Shown: positions 27,340 to 35,965 of the stretch, one piece after another
Position numbering within the stretch: position 1 is the stretch's first letter
Layout of the letters: the number at the start of each line of letters is the position of its first letter
Assembly: GCA_963811905.1 (NCBI GenBank)
Contig: CAWETK010000013.1
Location: 16,301 to 80,300 of the forward strand
Direction of reading: 5' to 3'
Origin: DATFVA01 sp963811905
Lineage (GTDB): Bacteria > Bacteroidota > Ignavibacteria > Ignavibacteriales > Ignavibacteriaceae
DNA length: 64,000 nucleotides
Position numbers and translations under genes: made by a program
Notes under the pieces: generated by a model
Databases searched by the model: none
Seen by the model: the letters and a program-made list of their open reading frames with translations, nothing else
What the model was told of the DNA's origin: nothing

Positions 27340-29187
27340 ATGAAATTAATTCTTCCATTATGCATACTGGTTATTGTTTTTAATTCGCACCTTCCGGCTC
27401 AGCAGGATTCTATAGTTGCTGCAGTAGGTCCTGTTAAGATATATGAGTCGGAGTTTCGTGACCGGTTCGATTTCAGTGCTCATCCGAATCTGCTCCGGAA
27501 AAGTGATCAGCTTGCTGCAAAGCAGGAGTTCCTTCATCAGCTGATTGCAGAAAAGCTGCTTTCGCTTGATGCAAGGGAAAAAGGATATGATACAACGGAC
27601 TCATTCAGAAAAATAATGACTCCTTTAACCAATATATTTCTGCGTGATGCTCTGTATACAAAGGAAATTAAGAATAAAACATTTTACAGCCCGGCTGAAA
27701 TAAAAGAAGGGGAGGATCGTATAAAAAAAGTTCTTACAGTCAGATTTATCTTCTCTGATAATAGTGATGAGATCGGATATATATACAGGAAACTGGAAGA
27801 GGGGGCACCCTTTGATTCGCTGCTCCGGGGACGTAAAGAGCAAACGGATAATCCGAAGAAAATTAGTTTCGGTGATATGGAAAAACCGATTGAAGATTCA
27901 CTTTACAGCCTGACGTTAGGTCAGTTTACAGCCCCGATTCATTCCGGAGACGGCTATTACATTCTGAAGCTTTTAGGTACAGACAATAACACCGAAATGA
28001 AAACACAGGAGTCTGTTCGTGATGAGGTAAAAAAAATTGTGCAGACAAGATCTGAGTATAAAAATTATCTCGGATATTACCGCAGTTTTCTCAGCAGATT
28101 CAGGGTAACAGCGGATAAGGAGATATTTGAAAAACTAATAAAGATCTTTGTACCGGCATTTTATGAAAAGTACGGTAGACAAAATAACGGACAGCGTGAT
28201 GCCGCAGATGATAAGAACATAAAGTACTATCTGAAAGGAGATGAAGTCTATTCTTCCCTGAGTAAAATAGATACTAAACTGCGGGACAAAACTTTCATCA
28301 ATATTAAAGATGATCCGGTCAAACCTGACTTTTTTTTATACAAACTAAGCCAGGATGGTTTCGCAGTAAGAGATATTAGTGAAATAGATATCAGATCATC
28401 TTTATCCTCATACATCCGCAAATTCATTGAGGACCAGCTTTTTGCCCGTGAGGGATATAACGAGGGACTTGAAAATAATCCCGCCGTAAAAAAAGATCTC
28501 GGGATGTGGGAGGACAGTTATCTTTCCCAAATGTTAAAGATGAACATGTTCGACTCTATAAATGTATCCGAGGAACAAGCACTTTCTGTCTACAAACAGA
28601 ATGACTGGAAAGATACAATGCCTCCATTGGTTAACATTGCAGAGGTTCTGACTGACAGTCTTAGCGTAGCGGAAACCGTACTAAATGAGCTTTCACGGGG
28701 AGTCGACATCAGAGAGCTTGCAAAGAAGTACACCAAAAGAGATTCGCTTCGCAATAAAGGAGGAGAGTTTGGCTACTTTGATATCACACAGCATGGTGAG
28801 ATAGGAAGAATTGCTGCTCAATTAAATGTTGGAGATGTATTCGGTCCCCTTAAACTGGATGAAGGATATTCAATTTTCCAGGTTATTGATAAAAAGGCAG
28901 ACAGCACAAACGATACGCAGAGCTTCAATGATGTCAAAGATCAGCTCATAGCAAAAATTACTTTATCGAAATATGAGAAATATCTAAATAACTATAATGC
29001 CCGTCTGGCTGCAAAGTACGGGGTAGTAATCCATGATAACGTTCTGAACAAAATAAAAAATATATATTTGAACCTTGTTGTAGCCAGAAGGATGGGATTT
29101 GGAGGAGAAATTTATGCGGTGCCTTATACTGAGGAATACCCGGGGTGGTATGACATATGGATGAAAAATAAAAATATATTGCAATAG
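27340..29187 (+). CDS. SurA/PpiC-like parvulin peptidyl-prolyl isomerase
   Basis: 615 residues with a signal peptide (about 1-20, ending LPAQ). An N-terminal SurA-like helical segment (about 35-120, SDQLAAKQEFLHQLIAEKLL) is followed by two parvulin-type domains. The first lies at about 125-220 (LTVRFIFSD, then KKISFGDMEKPIEDSLYSL). The second lies at about 425-525 (NIAEVLTDS, KKYTKRDSLRNKGGEFGYFD, VGDVFGPLKLDEGYSIFQV). A helical linker separates them. It should be a periplasmic foldase for outer-membrane or secreted proteins. Lying between the PorV-like gene and a T9SS-tailed hydrolase, it probably helps fold locus-encoded surface proteins. The next ORF starts 1 bp after its stop. Confidence 0.87.
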   Translation: MKLILPLCILVIVFNSHLPAQQDSIVAAVGPVKIYESEFRDRFDFSAHPNLLRKSDQLAAKQEFLHQLIAEKLLSLDAREKGYDTTDSFRKIMTPLTNIFLRDALYTKEIKNKTFYSPAEIKEGEDRIKKVLTVRFIFSDNSDEIGYIYRKLEEGAPFDSLLRGRKEQTDNPKKISFGDMEKPIEDSLYSLTLGQFTAPIHSGDGYYILKLLGTDNNTEMKTQESVRDEVKKIVQTRSEYKNYLGYYRSFLSRFRVTADKEIFEKLIKIFVPAFYEKYGRQNNGQRDAADDKNIKYYLKGDEVYSSLSKIDTKLRDKTFINIKDDPVKPDFFLYKLSQDGFAVRDISEIDIRSSLSSYIRKFIEDQLFAREGYNEGLENNPAVKKDLGMWEDSYLSQMLKMNMFDSINVSEEQALSVYKQNDWKDTMPPLVNIAEVLTDSLSVAETVLNELSRGVDIRELAKKYTKRDSLRNKGGEFGYFDITQHGEIGRIAAQLNVGDVFGPLKLDEGYSIFQVIDKKADSTNDTQSFNDVKDQLIAKITLSKYEKYLNNYNARLAAKYGVVIHDNVLNKIKNIYLNLVVARRMGFGGEIYAVPYTEEYPGWYDIWMKNKNILQ

Positions 29188-29188
29188 A

Positions 29189-31582
29189 ATGATTCAAAAA
29201 TTGATTATAAAGTCAGCAATAATTTTCTTAATGGTCAGTTCTGTATTAACAGCACAGCCATATATATTTTTTAATGACAGCCCCAACAGCGATTACTATC
29301 CATACAGTCATGGCGGGTATACAAGTCCAAGTATTGTCATATTAACTAGTGGTGATAAGCTGCCTGTCGACGTCTCAAGGAAGTATTCCGGTTTGAATGC
29401 TCTGAGACTCAGATGGGTATCAGGGAATGGTGACTGGAGTGTAAGTATCGGGGGTAACGATTTTATTTCCCGTGATGCAACGATAAAAGATTCTATAACA
29501 TTCCATGTTCTGGCTTTGGCCTCCATCGATTCTGCCTTTCTGCCTGCTCTTTTCCTGGAAGATGTTCAGAATAATCAGACAGGACGGGAACCGATGGGCA
29601 ATTATATAAATCAAATACCGGCAAATGAATGGATCCGTATTTCAATTCCTCTGGATGCTTTTTTCCAGTCGTCAGGAAATGCCGATCTTACTCAAATCAC
29701 TGGTATAGGTTTCGGTCAGAATAATCCCGATGGAAATATCAGAACTATCTACCTGGATGAGATACGAATGATATCTACCGGGGATAATGATATAACACCC
29801 CCAGCAATTCCATCCGGTTTAACAGCCGAAGGATACCATACAGTTATTGTACTCGGCTGGACGCCTGATGTTGAGAATGACCTTGCAGGCTACAGGCTAT
29901 ACAGATCTGACGGCGGCGATTTTCAAATAATTTCTTCTCTTCAGAAGGATGACACATCATACACCGATAATACCGGCGCTCCTCCGAAGACATTCAGTTA
30001 TAAAATCTCATCTTACGACTCGAGTCTGAATGAATCCCAACTAAGCGATGCAGTTACGGCTTCAACAACCTCTCTGCCTGATACCGAACTTCTCGACTCA
30101 GTTCAACGGGCAACGTTTAGATATTTCTGGGATTTTGCTCATCCCGTTTCAGGACTTGCCAGGGACCGTTCCAACGGAAACAGTGAAACTGTCACTTCCG
30201 GAGGATCAGGCTTCGGTGTGATGGCTATAATGGTTGGAATTGAAAGGGGTTATATAACCAGGCAGCAGGGTATTAACCGTATGCTTACGATACTTAATTT
30301 TTTAACTAATTCTGCGGACAGATTTCATGGTGCCTACCCTCACTGGCTAAACGGAACTACAGGAGATGTTATCCCTTTCAGCCAGTATGACAACGGCGGT
30401 GATCTTGTTGAAACAGCTTACCTGATACAGGGACTGCTTGCTGCGAGACAGTATTTTAGTCAGAATACAACTGATGAAGAACAGATAAGAACCCTGATAA
30501 CTAATATCTGGGAGGGAGTAGAATGGGACTGGTACCGGAAAGACAACGGCAACTTTCTTTACTGGCACTGGTCGCCCAACTACGGTTGGATTATGAACTT
30601 CCCGTTACAGGGTCCTAATGAAACTATGATTACCTATCTCCTTGCTATCGCTTCACCAACTCACTCTGTGCCGGCCTCTTTATACCATCTGGGCTGGGCA
30701 AGCAGTTCAAATTATCTCAACGGCAATTTCTATTATGGCATACCTCTATATGTAGGTGTGCCGTTCGGAGGTCCTCTCTTCTTTGTTCACTATTCCTTTC
30801 TTGGTTTTGATCCCCGGAACAAGAAGGATGATTACACAAATTATTTTATAAATAACCGGAATCAGACACTTATCAACAGGGCTTACTGCATAGATAATCC
30901 CCAGAACTTTGCAGGTTATGATGAAGATACCTGGGGACTTACAGCCTCCGACGGTCCTTTCGGCTATAATGCTTTTTCTCCTACTAACGATAATGGTACT
31001 ATTGCACCTACGGCGGCACTATCTTCAATGCCATATACCCCGACTGAATCCATTGCAGCTATGAAGAGTTTCTTTTATGAATACGGCAATAACCTGTGGG
31101 GCACATACGGCTTCAGGGATGCATTTAATCTTTCACAGAACTGGTTTGCAGGAAGCTATCTTGCAATTGATGAAGGTCCAATTATCATTATGATTGAGAA
31201 CTACAGAACGCAGCTCCTCTGGAATAACTTTATGGCTAATCCTGAAATTCAGCCAATGCTTGATGCGATCGGATTCGTATCTGATTATACGGCAGTTGAA
31301 AATGAACCTGCTGTTCCTGATAATTATACCTTGATGAATAATTATCCCAATCCCTTTAATCCTTCCACGCATATAAAATTCCATATTTCGGAATCTGGAT
31401 TGGTTACATTAAAAGTTTATGATGTGCTGGGGAATGAGATCATAACGCTTATTGACGAAGAAAAATCAGCGGGAGATTACAGTTTCGTTTTTGACGGAAA
31501 AAATCTCCCGAGCGGTATTTATTTTTATAGTCTTAACGCAGGAGGAAAGACGATTTCCCGAAAGATGTGCCTGTTGAAATAA
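29189..31582 (+). CDS. T9SS-secreted GH144-like endo-beta-1,2-glucanase candidate
   Basis: 797 residues. After a signal peptide (about 1-22) comes a CBM-like beta-sandwich (about 25-195, LNALRLRWVSGNGDWSVSIGG), an FN3 domain (about 203-292), a 'glucoamylase' PF10091-type (alpha/alpha)6 domain (about 298-698) and a T9SS sorting domain (about 712-797, NNYPNPFNPSTHI). The helical domain is the fold of GH144 endo-beta-1,2-glucanases. Acidic residues D405 and E408 (NGGDLVETAYL) and E478 (GPNETM) occur at spacings that fit the catalytic region I recall for that family. It would cut beta-1,2-glucan outside the cell. The PF10091 name 'glucoamylase' is misleading. The fold assignment is firm, the substrate inferred. 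Confidence 0.82.
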   Translation: MIQKLIIKSAIIFLMVSSVLTAQPYIFFNDSPNSDYYPYSHGGYTSPSIVILTSGDKLPVDVSRKYSGLNALRLRWVSGNGDWSVSIGGNDFISRDATIKDSITFHVLALASIDSAFLPALFLEDVQNNQTGREPMGNYINQIPANEWIRISIPLDAFFQSSGNADLTQITGIGFGQNNPDGNIRTIYLDEIRMISTGDNDITPPAIPSGLTAEGYHTVIVLGWTPDVENDLAGYRLYRSDGGDFQIISSLQKDDTSYTDNTGAPPKTFSYKISSYDSSLNESQLSDAVTASTTSLPDTELLDSVQRATFRYFWDFAHPVSGLARDRSNGNSETVTSGGSGFGVMAIMVGIERGYITRQQGINRMLTILNFLTNSADRFHGAYPHWLNGTTGDVIPFSQYDNGGDLVETAYLIQGLLAARQYFSQNTTDEEQIRTLITNIWEGVEWDWYRKDNGNFLYWHWSPNYGWIMNFPLQGPNETMITYLLAIASPTHSVPASLYHLGWASSSNYLNGNFYYGIPLYVGVPFGGPLFFVHYSFLGFDPRNKKDDYTNYFINNRNQTLINRAYCIDNPQNFAGYDEDTWGLTASDGPFGYNAFSPTNDNGTIAPTAALSSMPYTPTESIAAMKSFFYEYGNNLWGTYGFRDAFNLSQNWFAGSYLAIDEGPIIIMIENYRTQLLWNNFMANPEIQPMLDAIGFVSDYTAVENEPAVPDNYTLMNNYPNPFNPSTHIKFHISESGLVTLKVYDVLGNEIITLIDEEKSAGDYSFVFDGKNLPSGIYFYSLNAGGKTISRKMCLLK

Positions 31583-31593
31583 TCAGCACAGCA

Positions 31594-31756
31594 TGACAAA
31601 ATGTCAGACTTTTATTTGCTTTGTATTTAGGAGCTTGTGGGAGGCTTGGTGAAGGCTTGAAGGAGGCCTGGTGGACTCAGAATGAGACAATGCGAAAATA
31701 GCAAAAAAACGCAAATTTGAACTGTTGAAAAAACTTGCAATTTGACAGATTTGTCA
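31594..31756 (+). repeat. Dispersed element, copy B (end palindromes, 11-bp array, conserved core)
   Basis: It starts with TGACAAAATGTCA (31594-31606) and ends with TGACAGATTTGTCA (31743-31756). The internal array has GCTT/GCCT at 31633, 31644, 31655 and 31666, an exact 11-bp spacing. The core GGACTCAGAATGAGACA, a TGCG...CGCA hairpin and CTGTTGAAAAA follow in the same order as in copy A (7583-7733). The stretch from 31757 to 31962 shows nothing else I recognise. Confidence 0.75.
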
Positions 31757-31962
31757 CATCTCAAAATGATAAGTTCGTAAGGTTTGATCATCAATCTCTT
31801 TGAGATTTCCACCGGTTAGACTGCAGAGAATATGCATTCACAATCTTATGCATGTGATAGTTAACGCCGATTATAAGAGTTCGTTTTCATATTGAAGCGT
31901 CGGCGAGCGTTCAGGGGAATGGATAACTTAATAAAATCAGACTTCAACAATCTCAGGCGGAT

Positions 31963-33306
31963 ATGAAGAAATTACTTTTTTTTCTGCTGATAATAGGCAG
32001 CCAGTCTATATTTTCTCAGTATATTCCTTCACAAGAGGAAAGCACTTTCCTCGATACTCTGCAGTATAGATCCTTCCTTTATTTTATAAATGAGATTAAC
32101 CCGGAGAACGGACTTGTAAAGGATCGTGATACAGAAGATTCACCTGCAACGATCGCAGCATCAGGGTGGGGAATCGCCGCGTGGGCTATCGGAGCCGAAC
32201 ATAATTGGATTTCCAGGGATAAAGCCGCACAGCTTACGCTTAACCTGGAAAGGTTTCTTTTCAATTCGGAACAAAGTACTCAACCCGATGCTACAGGTTA
32301 TAAGGGGTTTTATTATCATTTCCTGAAAATGGATACCGGCAAACGTGAATGGAATTGTGAACTATCAACTATTGATACAGCATGGCTTTTAGCAGGGATC
32401 CGGTTTGCCGTTCAGTATTACGAACGTGATAATGAAACAGAAAAAGAGATCCGTGAACTTGGTGATAAACTTACAACCAGGGTTGAATGGGACTGGACAA
32501 TAATAAACAAATCGAGAAAACAGGGACACTCAGGTTTGATTTCAATGGGCTATGATCCTGAAAGAGGTCTGGGCGATTTCGGTTGGTTCGGGTATACAGA
32601 AGCATTATATCTTTATATCCTTGCCGCAGGCACCAATCTTACTGAACCTATGAAAGCATATGATGTATGGCTCTCAGGCTATAACTGGCAGGAACCGTAC
32701 GCAGGACTGCCTCACGTAATTTTTCCCCCTCTCTTCGGACACCAGTACACCGAGATGTTTATCGATCTGAAAGAACTCCCTGATAAGTATATGAGAGAAA
32801 AAGGAATTGACTATTTTGAGAATTCGAGAAGAGCAACTCTGGTCAACAGGATGTACTGCATTCAGAATCCTGAAGGCTGGACGGGATATGATTCCCTTAC
32901 ATGGGGAATAAGTGCGTGCGACGGGCCGGGAGACTTTGAGAAGAACGGCAGAAAATTTTACGGCTATGCAGGCAGAGGAGCCAGCGGGCCGGGACTCACA
33001 ATTGCCGAGGACGGAACGATTACTCCTGGAGCAGCTGCAGGATCCATTCCATTTTCGCCGGAAGTTTGTATATCCACTCTGAAAAACATTTATGATAAGT
33101 ACGGCAATCAAGGATTGTGGGGTAGATACGGATTCAAGGATGCCTTCAACCCAACTGTAAATTGGATTGATAAGGATTACCTGGGGCTGGATGAAGGTCC
33201 TATTGTAATTATGATTGAAAATTATAAAACAGGATTAATATGGAAATATTCTTTGAAAGATACGGTAATACAGAAAGGGCTGGAAAGGCTGGGATTTGGA
33301 AAATAA
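31963..33306 (+). CDS. Second GH144-like (PF10091) glycoside hydrolase, periplasmic
   Basis: 447 residues: a signal peptide (about 1-19) and one (alpha/alpha)6 PF10091-type domain, without FN3 or sorting domain, so it should stay in the periplasm. Shared motifs with the preceding paralogue include GLVKDRDTED, VEWDW, VNRMYCIQNPEGWTGYDSLTWGISACDGP, GRYGFKDAFNPTVNW and LDEGPIVIMIENYKT. The D-x-x-E pair of the paralogue is replaced here by S135-x-x-D138 (ELSTIDTAWLLAG), while an acidic E213 remains (FGYTEALYLYI). This points to a different specificity or a non-hydrolytic role. A GH3 gene follows after an sulfatase-maturase remnant. GH144/GH3 neighbours are known from a Bacteroides beta-1,2-glucan locus. 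Confidence 0.82.
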   Translation: MKKLLFFLLIIGSQSIFSQYIPSQEESTFLDTLQYRSFLYFINEINPENGLVKDRDTEDSPATIAASGWGIAAWAIGAEHNWISRDKAAQLTLNLERFLFNSEQSTQPDATGYKGFYYHFLKMDTGKREWNCELSTIDTAWLLAGIRFAVQYYERDNETEKEIRELGDKLTTRVEWDWTIINKSRKQGHSGLISMGYDPERGLGDFGWFGYTEALYLYILAAGTNLTEPMKAYDVWLSGYNWQEPYAGLPHVIFPPLFGHQYTEMFIDLKELPDKYMREKGIDYFENSRRATLVNRMYCIQNPEGWTGYDSLTWGISACDGPGDFEKNGRKFYGYAGRGASGPGLTIAEDGTITPGAAAGSIPFSPEVCISTLKNIYDKYGNQGLWGRYGFKDAFNPTVNWIDKDYLGLDEGPIVIMIENYKTGLIWKYSLKDTVIQKGLERLGFGK

Positions 33307-33621
33307 AAATTACAGGCTAATAGGATTACAAGATTGAAATTGAACAATGAACCAAAATATTTCCAGGTAATGGCAAAGCCGATAGGGCCGATATGTAATC
33401 TTGACTGCAGTTATTGTTTTTATATGGAGAAGGAAAAGCTTTATCCTGGAAGCAGTGATTTTGTGATGCCTCCTGAGGTGCTTGAACAAATCATCAAACA
33501 GAAGATTGGAGGGCAGGACGCTGCAGCCATAAGTTTTGTCTGGCAGGGAGGTGAGAAATGTTATGAAAGCAGTTAACGAACTTCAAATAAACAATAATCT
33601 CAATTAATTTGTCGATCCTAT
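33307..33621 (+). other. Deletion scar between GH144-like and GH3 genes
   Basis: 315 bp between two intact glycosidase genes. It holds the anSME fragment and a short AT-rich leader to GH3. No other coding signal seen. Confidence 0.5.
33334..33576 (+). pseudogene. Truncated anaerobic sulfatase-maturating enzyme (radical SAM) remnant
   Basis: About 75 N-terminal codons of an anSME-type radical SAM enzyme of normally ~400 residues. FQVMAKPIGPICNLDCSYC contains the CxxxCxxC iron-sulfur motif, followed by FYMEKEKLYPG and FVWQGGE. After WQGGE the family sequence stops; six unrelated residues lead to a stop codon, and the next 45 bp up to GH3 hold no more of it. The intact enzyme would convert an active-site Cys or Ser of sulfatases to formylglycine. 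No sulfatase is present in the window. This looks like a deletion remnant; radical chemistry is impossible without the rest of the barrel. The apparent start is TTG at 33334. Confidence 0.85.
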
Positions 33622-35847
33622 ATGAGAAAAATTCTACTATTTCCACTTATGCTTCTCTCAGCAGTGATCTCATTTTCGGGGAGTTTTAATTCCAGTATTG
33701 ATCCGGATGATCTCATCGAAAAAAGAATCGACAGTGTTCTCGTAAAGATGACGCTCGATGAAAAGATAGGTCAGCTCGTTCAAATTGTAGGTATGGATAC
33801 AGCGAAGGAAAAACTTGTCAGGAATGAACAAATTGGATCCATACTCATAGGAATTAAAGGACCAGCCGAATGCAACAGGATACAAAAGATTGCGGTAGAG
33901 GAAACAAGGATCGGCATACCTTTAATATTTGCAAACGATATTATTCATGGTTATCACACAATATTTCCTGTCCCGCTTGCTGAAGCTTCCAGCTGGAATC
34001 CTGAGCTGGTAAAAGAGTCGTGCAGGATCTCAGCATTTGAATCAGCATCTGAGGGCACAAGATGGACATACGCACCTATGGTGAATATTGCCCGCGACCC
34101 AAGATGGGGAAGGATAGTGGAGGGATCAGGAGAAGATCCATACCTCGGAAGTATTTTCGCCGCAGCCAGGGTTGAAGGATTCCAGGGTGAAAGTTTCGAT
34201 GACAAAACCAGCATTGCTGCGTGTCCAAAACACTACGTAGCCTACGGAGCTGCGGAAGGGGGAAGGGATTACAATACAGTTGATATCTCAGAGAGAACCC
34301 TACGTGAAGTATATCTGCCTTCATTTCATGCAGCACTACAAAGCGGTGCAGCATCAATAATGAGTGCTTTTAATGATCTGAATGGCATCCCGGCCTCCGC
34401 AAATCATTTCACTTTGACTAAGATACTAAGAGATGAATGGAACTGGGATGGAGTTGTTATAAGCGACTATAATGCAGTCGGTGAACTCGTCCGGCACCGT
34501 TTTGCAAGGGATATGAAAGAAGCAGCACTAAAAGGATTCAAAGCAGGTGTTGACATAGATATGGTAGGCGATTCAATTGACGGGAATCCATACGCGCCAA
34601 ATCTGAGGAGTCTTGTTAAAGAGGGTAAAATATCTGAACAGGATATTGATAATTCTGTAAGGAATGTTTTGAGGATGAAGTTCAGACTCGGATTATTTGA
34701 TGACCCATACACTGATACTTTATATTACAAAGAAAATAATCTCAGTAAAAACTATAAGGACAGCATTGCCCTCCAGCTGGCTGAGGAATCCATTGTCCTT
34801 CTGAAGAATGAGAACAATCTCCTTCCTCTCAGCCGGAATATAAAAAGGATAGCACTGATTGGTCCCTTCGCAGATAATAATAATGATCCGACAGGCCCAT
34901 GGGCAGGGGGTTATAAACAGGAAAATGTCGTCAGTGTTCTGCAGGGATTAAAGAATTCTTTAAACAGCAAAGTAATTATAGACTTTGTGAAAGGCTGCAA
35001 CGTGAACGATTCAGACTACACCGGATTTGATCCGGCAATTAAAGCAGCCAGGAAAGCTGATGTGATTATCTTTACTGCCGGAGAATCGAGATGGATGAGC
35101 GGGGAAGCGGAAAGTAAAACCAATCTTAATATCCCCTCTATACAGCAGGAACTTATTAACAGAATTCAGGCTGCAGGAAAACCTGTTATCGTTGTTTTAA
35201 TGAACGGGAGACCGCTCACAATAAACCGGCTTTCAGAAAATATCCCGGCTATAATCGAAGCATGGTATTTAGGCAACCAGGCAGGCAACGCGATAGCCCG
35301 GGTGATATTCGGAGATTATAATCCATCCGGGAAACTTCCTGTTACGTTCCCGAGGTCGACCGGACAAATACCTCTATATTATGATCATAAGAGCACGGGC
35401 AGGCCTTATGATGAAGAGGATAAATACACCTCGAAGTATACTGATTCTCCAATCACACCTCTTTATCCTTTTGGATATGGGCTGAGTTATACCACCTTCA
35501 GTTATGATACTGTTATAGTTTCAAAGAACAGGATAAAAAAAAATGAATCAACAAACGTTTCTGTGAATGTTAAGAACACCGGGAAATATGAGGGAGAAGA
35601 GGTGATCCAGCTTTATATAAGAGATGATTTTGCAAGCGTAACAAGACCCATCAAAGAACTTAAAGGCTTTAAAAAAATAAACTTAATACCGGGCGAAACA
35701 AAGCAAGTAAAATTCGAAATAACTCCTGACATGCTGTCATTCCTGGATCTTAACCTGGAACCTGTCGTCGAGCCAGGAAAATTCACGATCTATCTTGGAA
35801 GCAATTCTGTTGATCTTATTTCAACATCCATCGAGGTTATTGAATGA
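33622..35847 (+). CDS. GH3 beta-glucosidase-like enzyme
   Basis: 741 residues with a signal peptide (about 1-20). The (beta/alpha)8 domain has APMVNIARDPRWGRIVEGSGEDPYL, CPKHYVAYG (Lys203, His204) and VVISDYNAV with the nucleophile Asp282. The second domain carries SGEAES, in which Glu495 is the likely acid/base. The C-terminal FN3-like domain starts near 640 (VSVNVKNTGKYEGEEVIQLYI). It removes beta-linked glucose from non-reducing ends, probably in the periplasm since no sorting domain is present. Adjacency to GH144-like genes suggests sophorose or short beta-1,2-glucans as substrates, as for the GH3 next to GH144 in Bacteroides thetaiotaomicron. Other beta-glucosides remain possible. Confidence 0.93.
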   Translation: MRKILLFPLMLLSAVISFSGSFNSSIDPDDLIEKRIDSVLVKMTLDEKIGQLVQIVGMDTAKEKLVRNEQIGSILIGIKGPAECNRIQKIAVEETRIGIPLIFANDIIHGYHTIFPVPLAEASSWNPELVKESCRISAFESASEGTRWTYAPMVNIARDPRWGRIVEGSGEDPYLGSIFAAARVEGFQGESFDDKTSIAACPKHYVAYGAAEGGRDYNTVDISERTLREVYLPSFHAALQSGAASIMSAFNDLNGIPASANHFTLTKILRDEWNWDGVVISDYNAVGELVRHRFARDMKEAALKGFKAGVDIDMVGDSIDGNPYAPNLRSLVKEGKISEQDIDNSVRNVLRMKFRLGLFDDPYTDTLYYKENNLSKNYKDSIALQLAEESIVLLKNENNLLPLSRNIKRIALIGPFADNNNDPTGPWAGGYKQENVVSVLQGLKNSLNSKVIIDFVKGCNVNDSDYTGFDPAIKAARKADVIIFTAGESRWMSGEAESKTNLNIPSIQQELINRIQAAGKPVIVVLMNGRPLTINRLSENIPAIIEAWYLGNQAGNAIARVIFGDYNPSGKLPVTFPRSTGQIPLYYDHKSTGRPYDEEDKYTSKYTDSPITPLYPFGYGLSYTTFSYDTVIVSKNRIKKNESTNVSVNVKNTGKYEGEEVIQLYIRDDFASVTRPIKELKGFKKINLIPGETKQVKFEITPDMLSFLDLNLEPVVEPGKFTIYLGSNSVDLISTSIEVIE

Positions 35848-35965
35848 TCAGACCTGGAAAAGAAAAATCGTTTTTCTGTAATTAAAGCAAGGGCGTTATG
35901 GAAGAAAAAGGAAATGGTTAAAGCAGAAGCAACCGGAAAATTAATCAATCATCCGGATAAATAAA

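Noticed and set aside
31694..31756. Sigma-54 promoter near CTTGCAA in dispersed element B
   Set aside because: The matching GG of the -24 box is absent at the required spacing.
32674..33111. Minus-strand 145-codon frame
   Set aside because: Lies entirely inside the second GH144-like gene; shadow frame.
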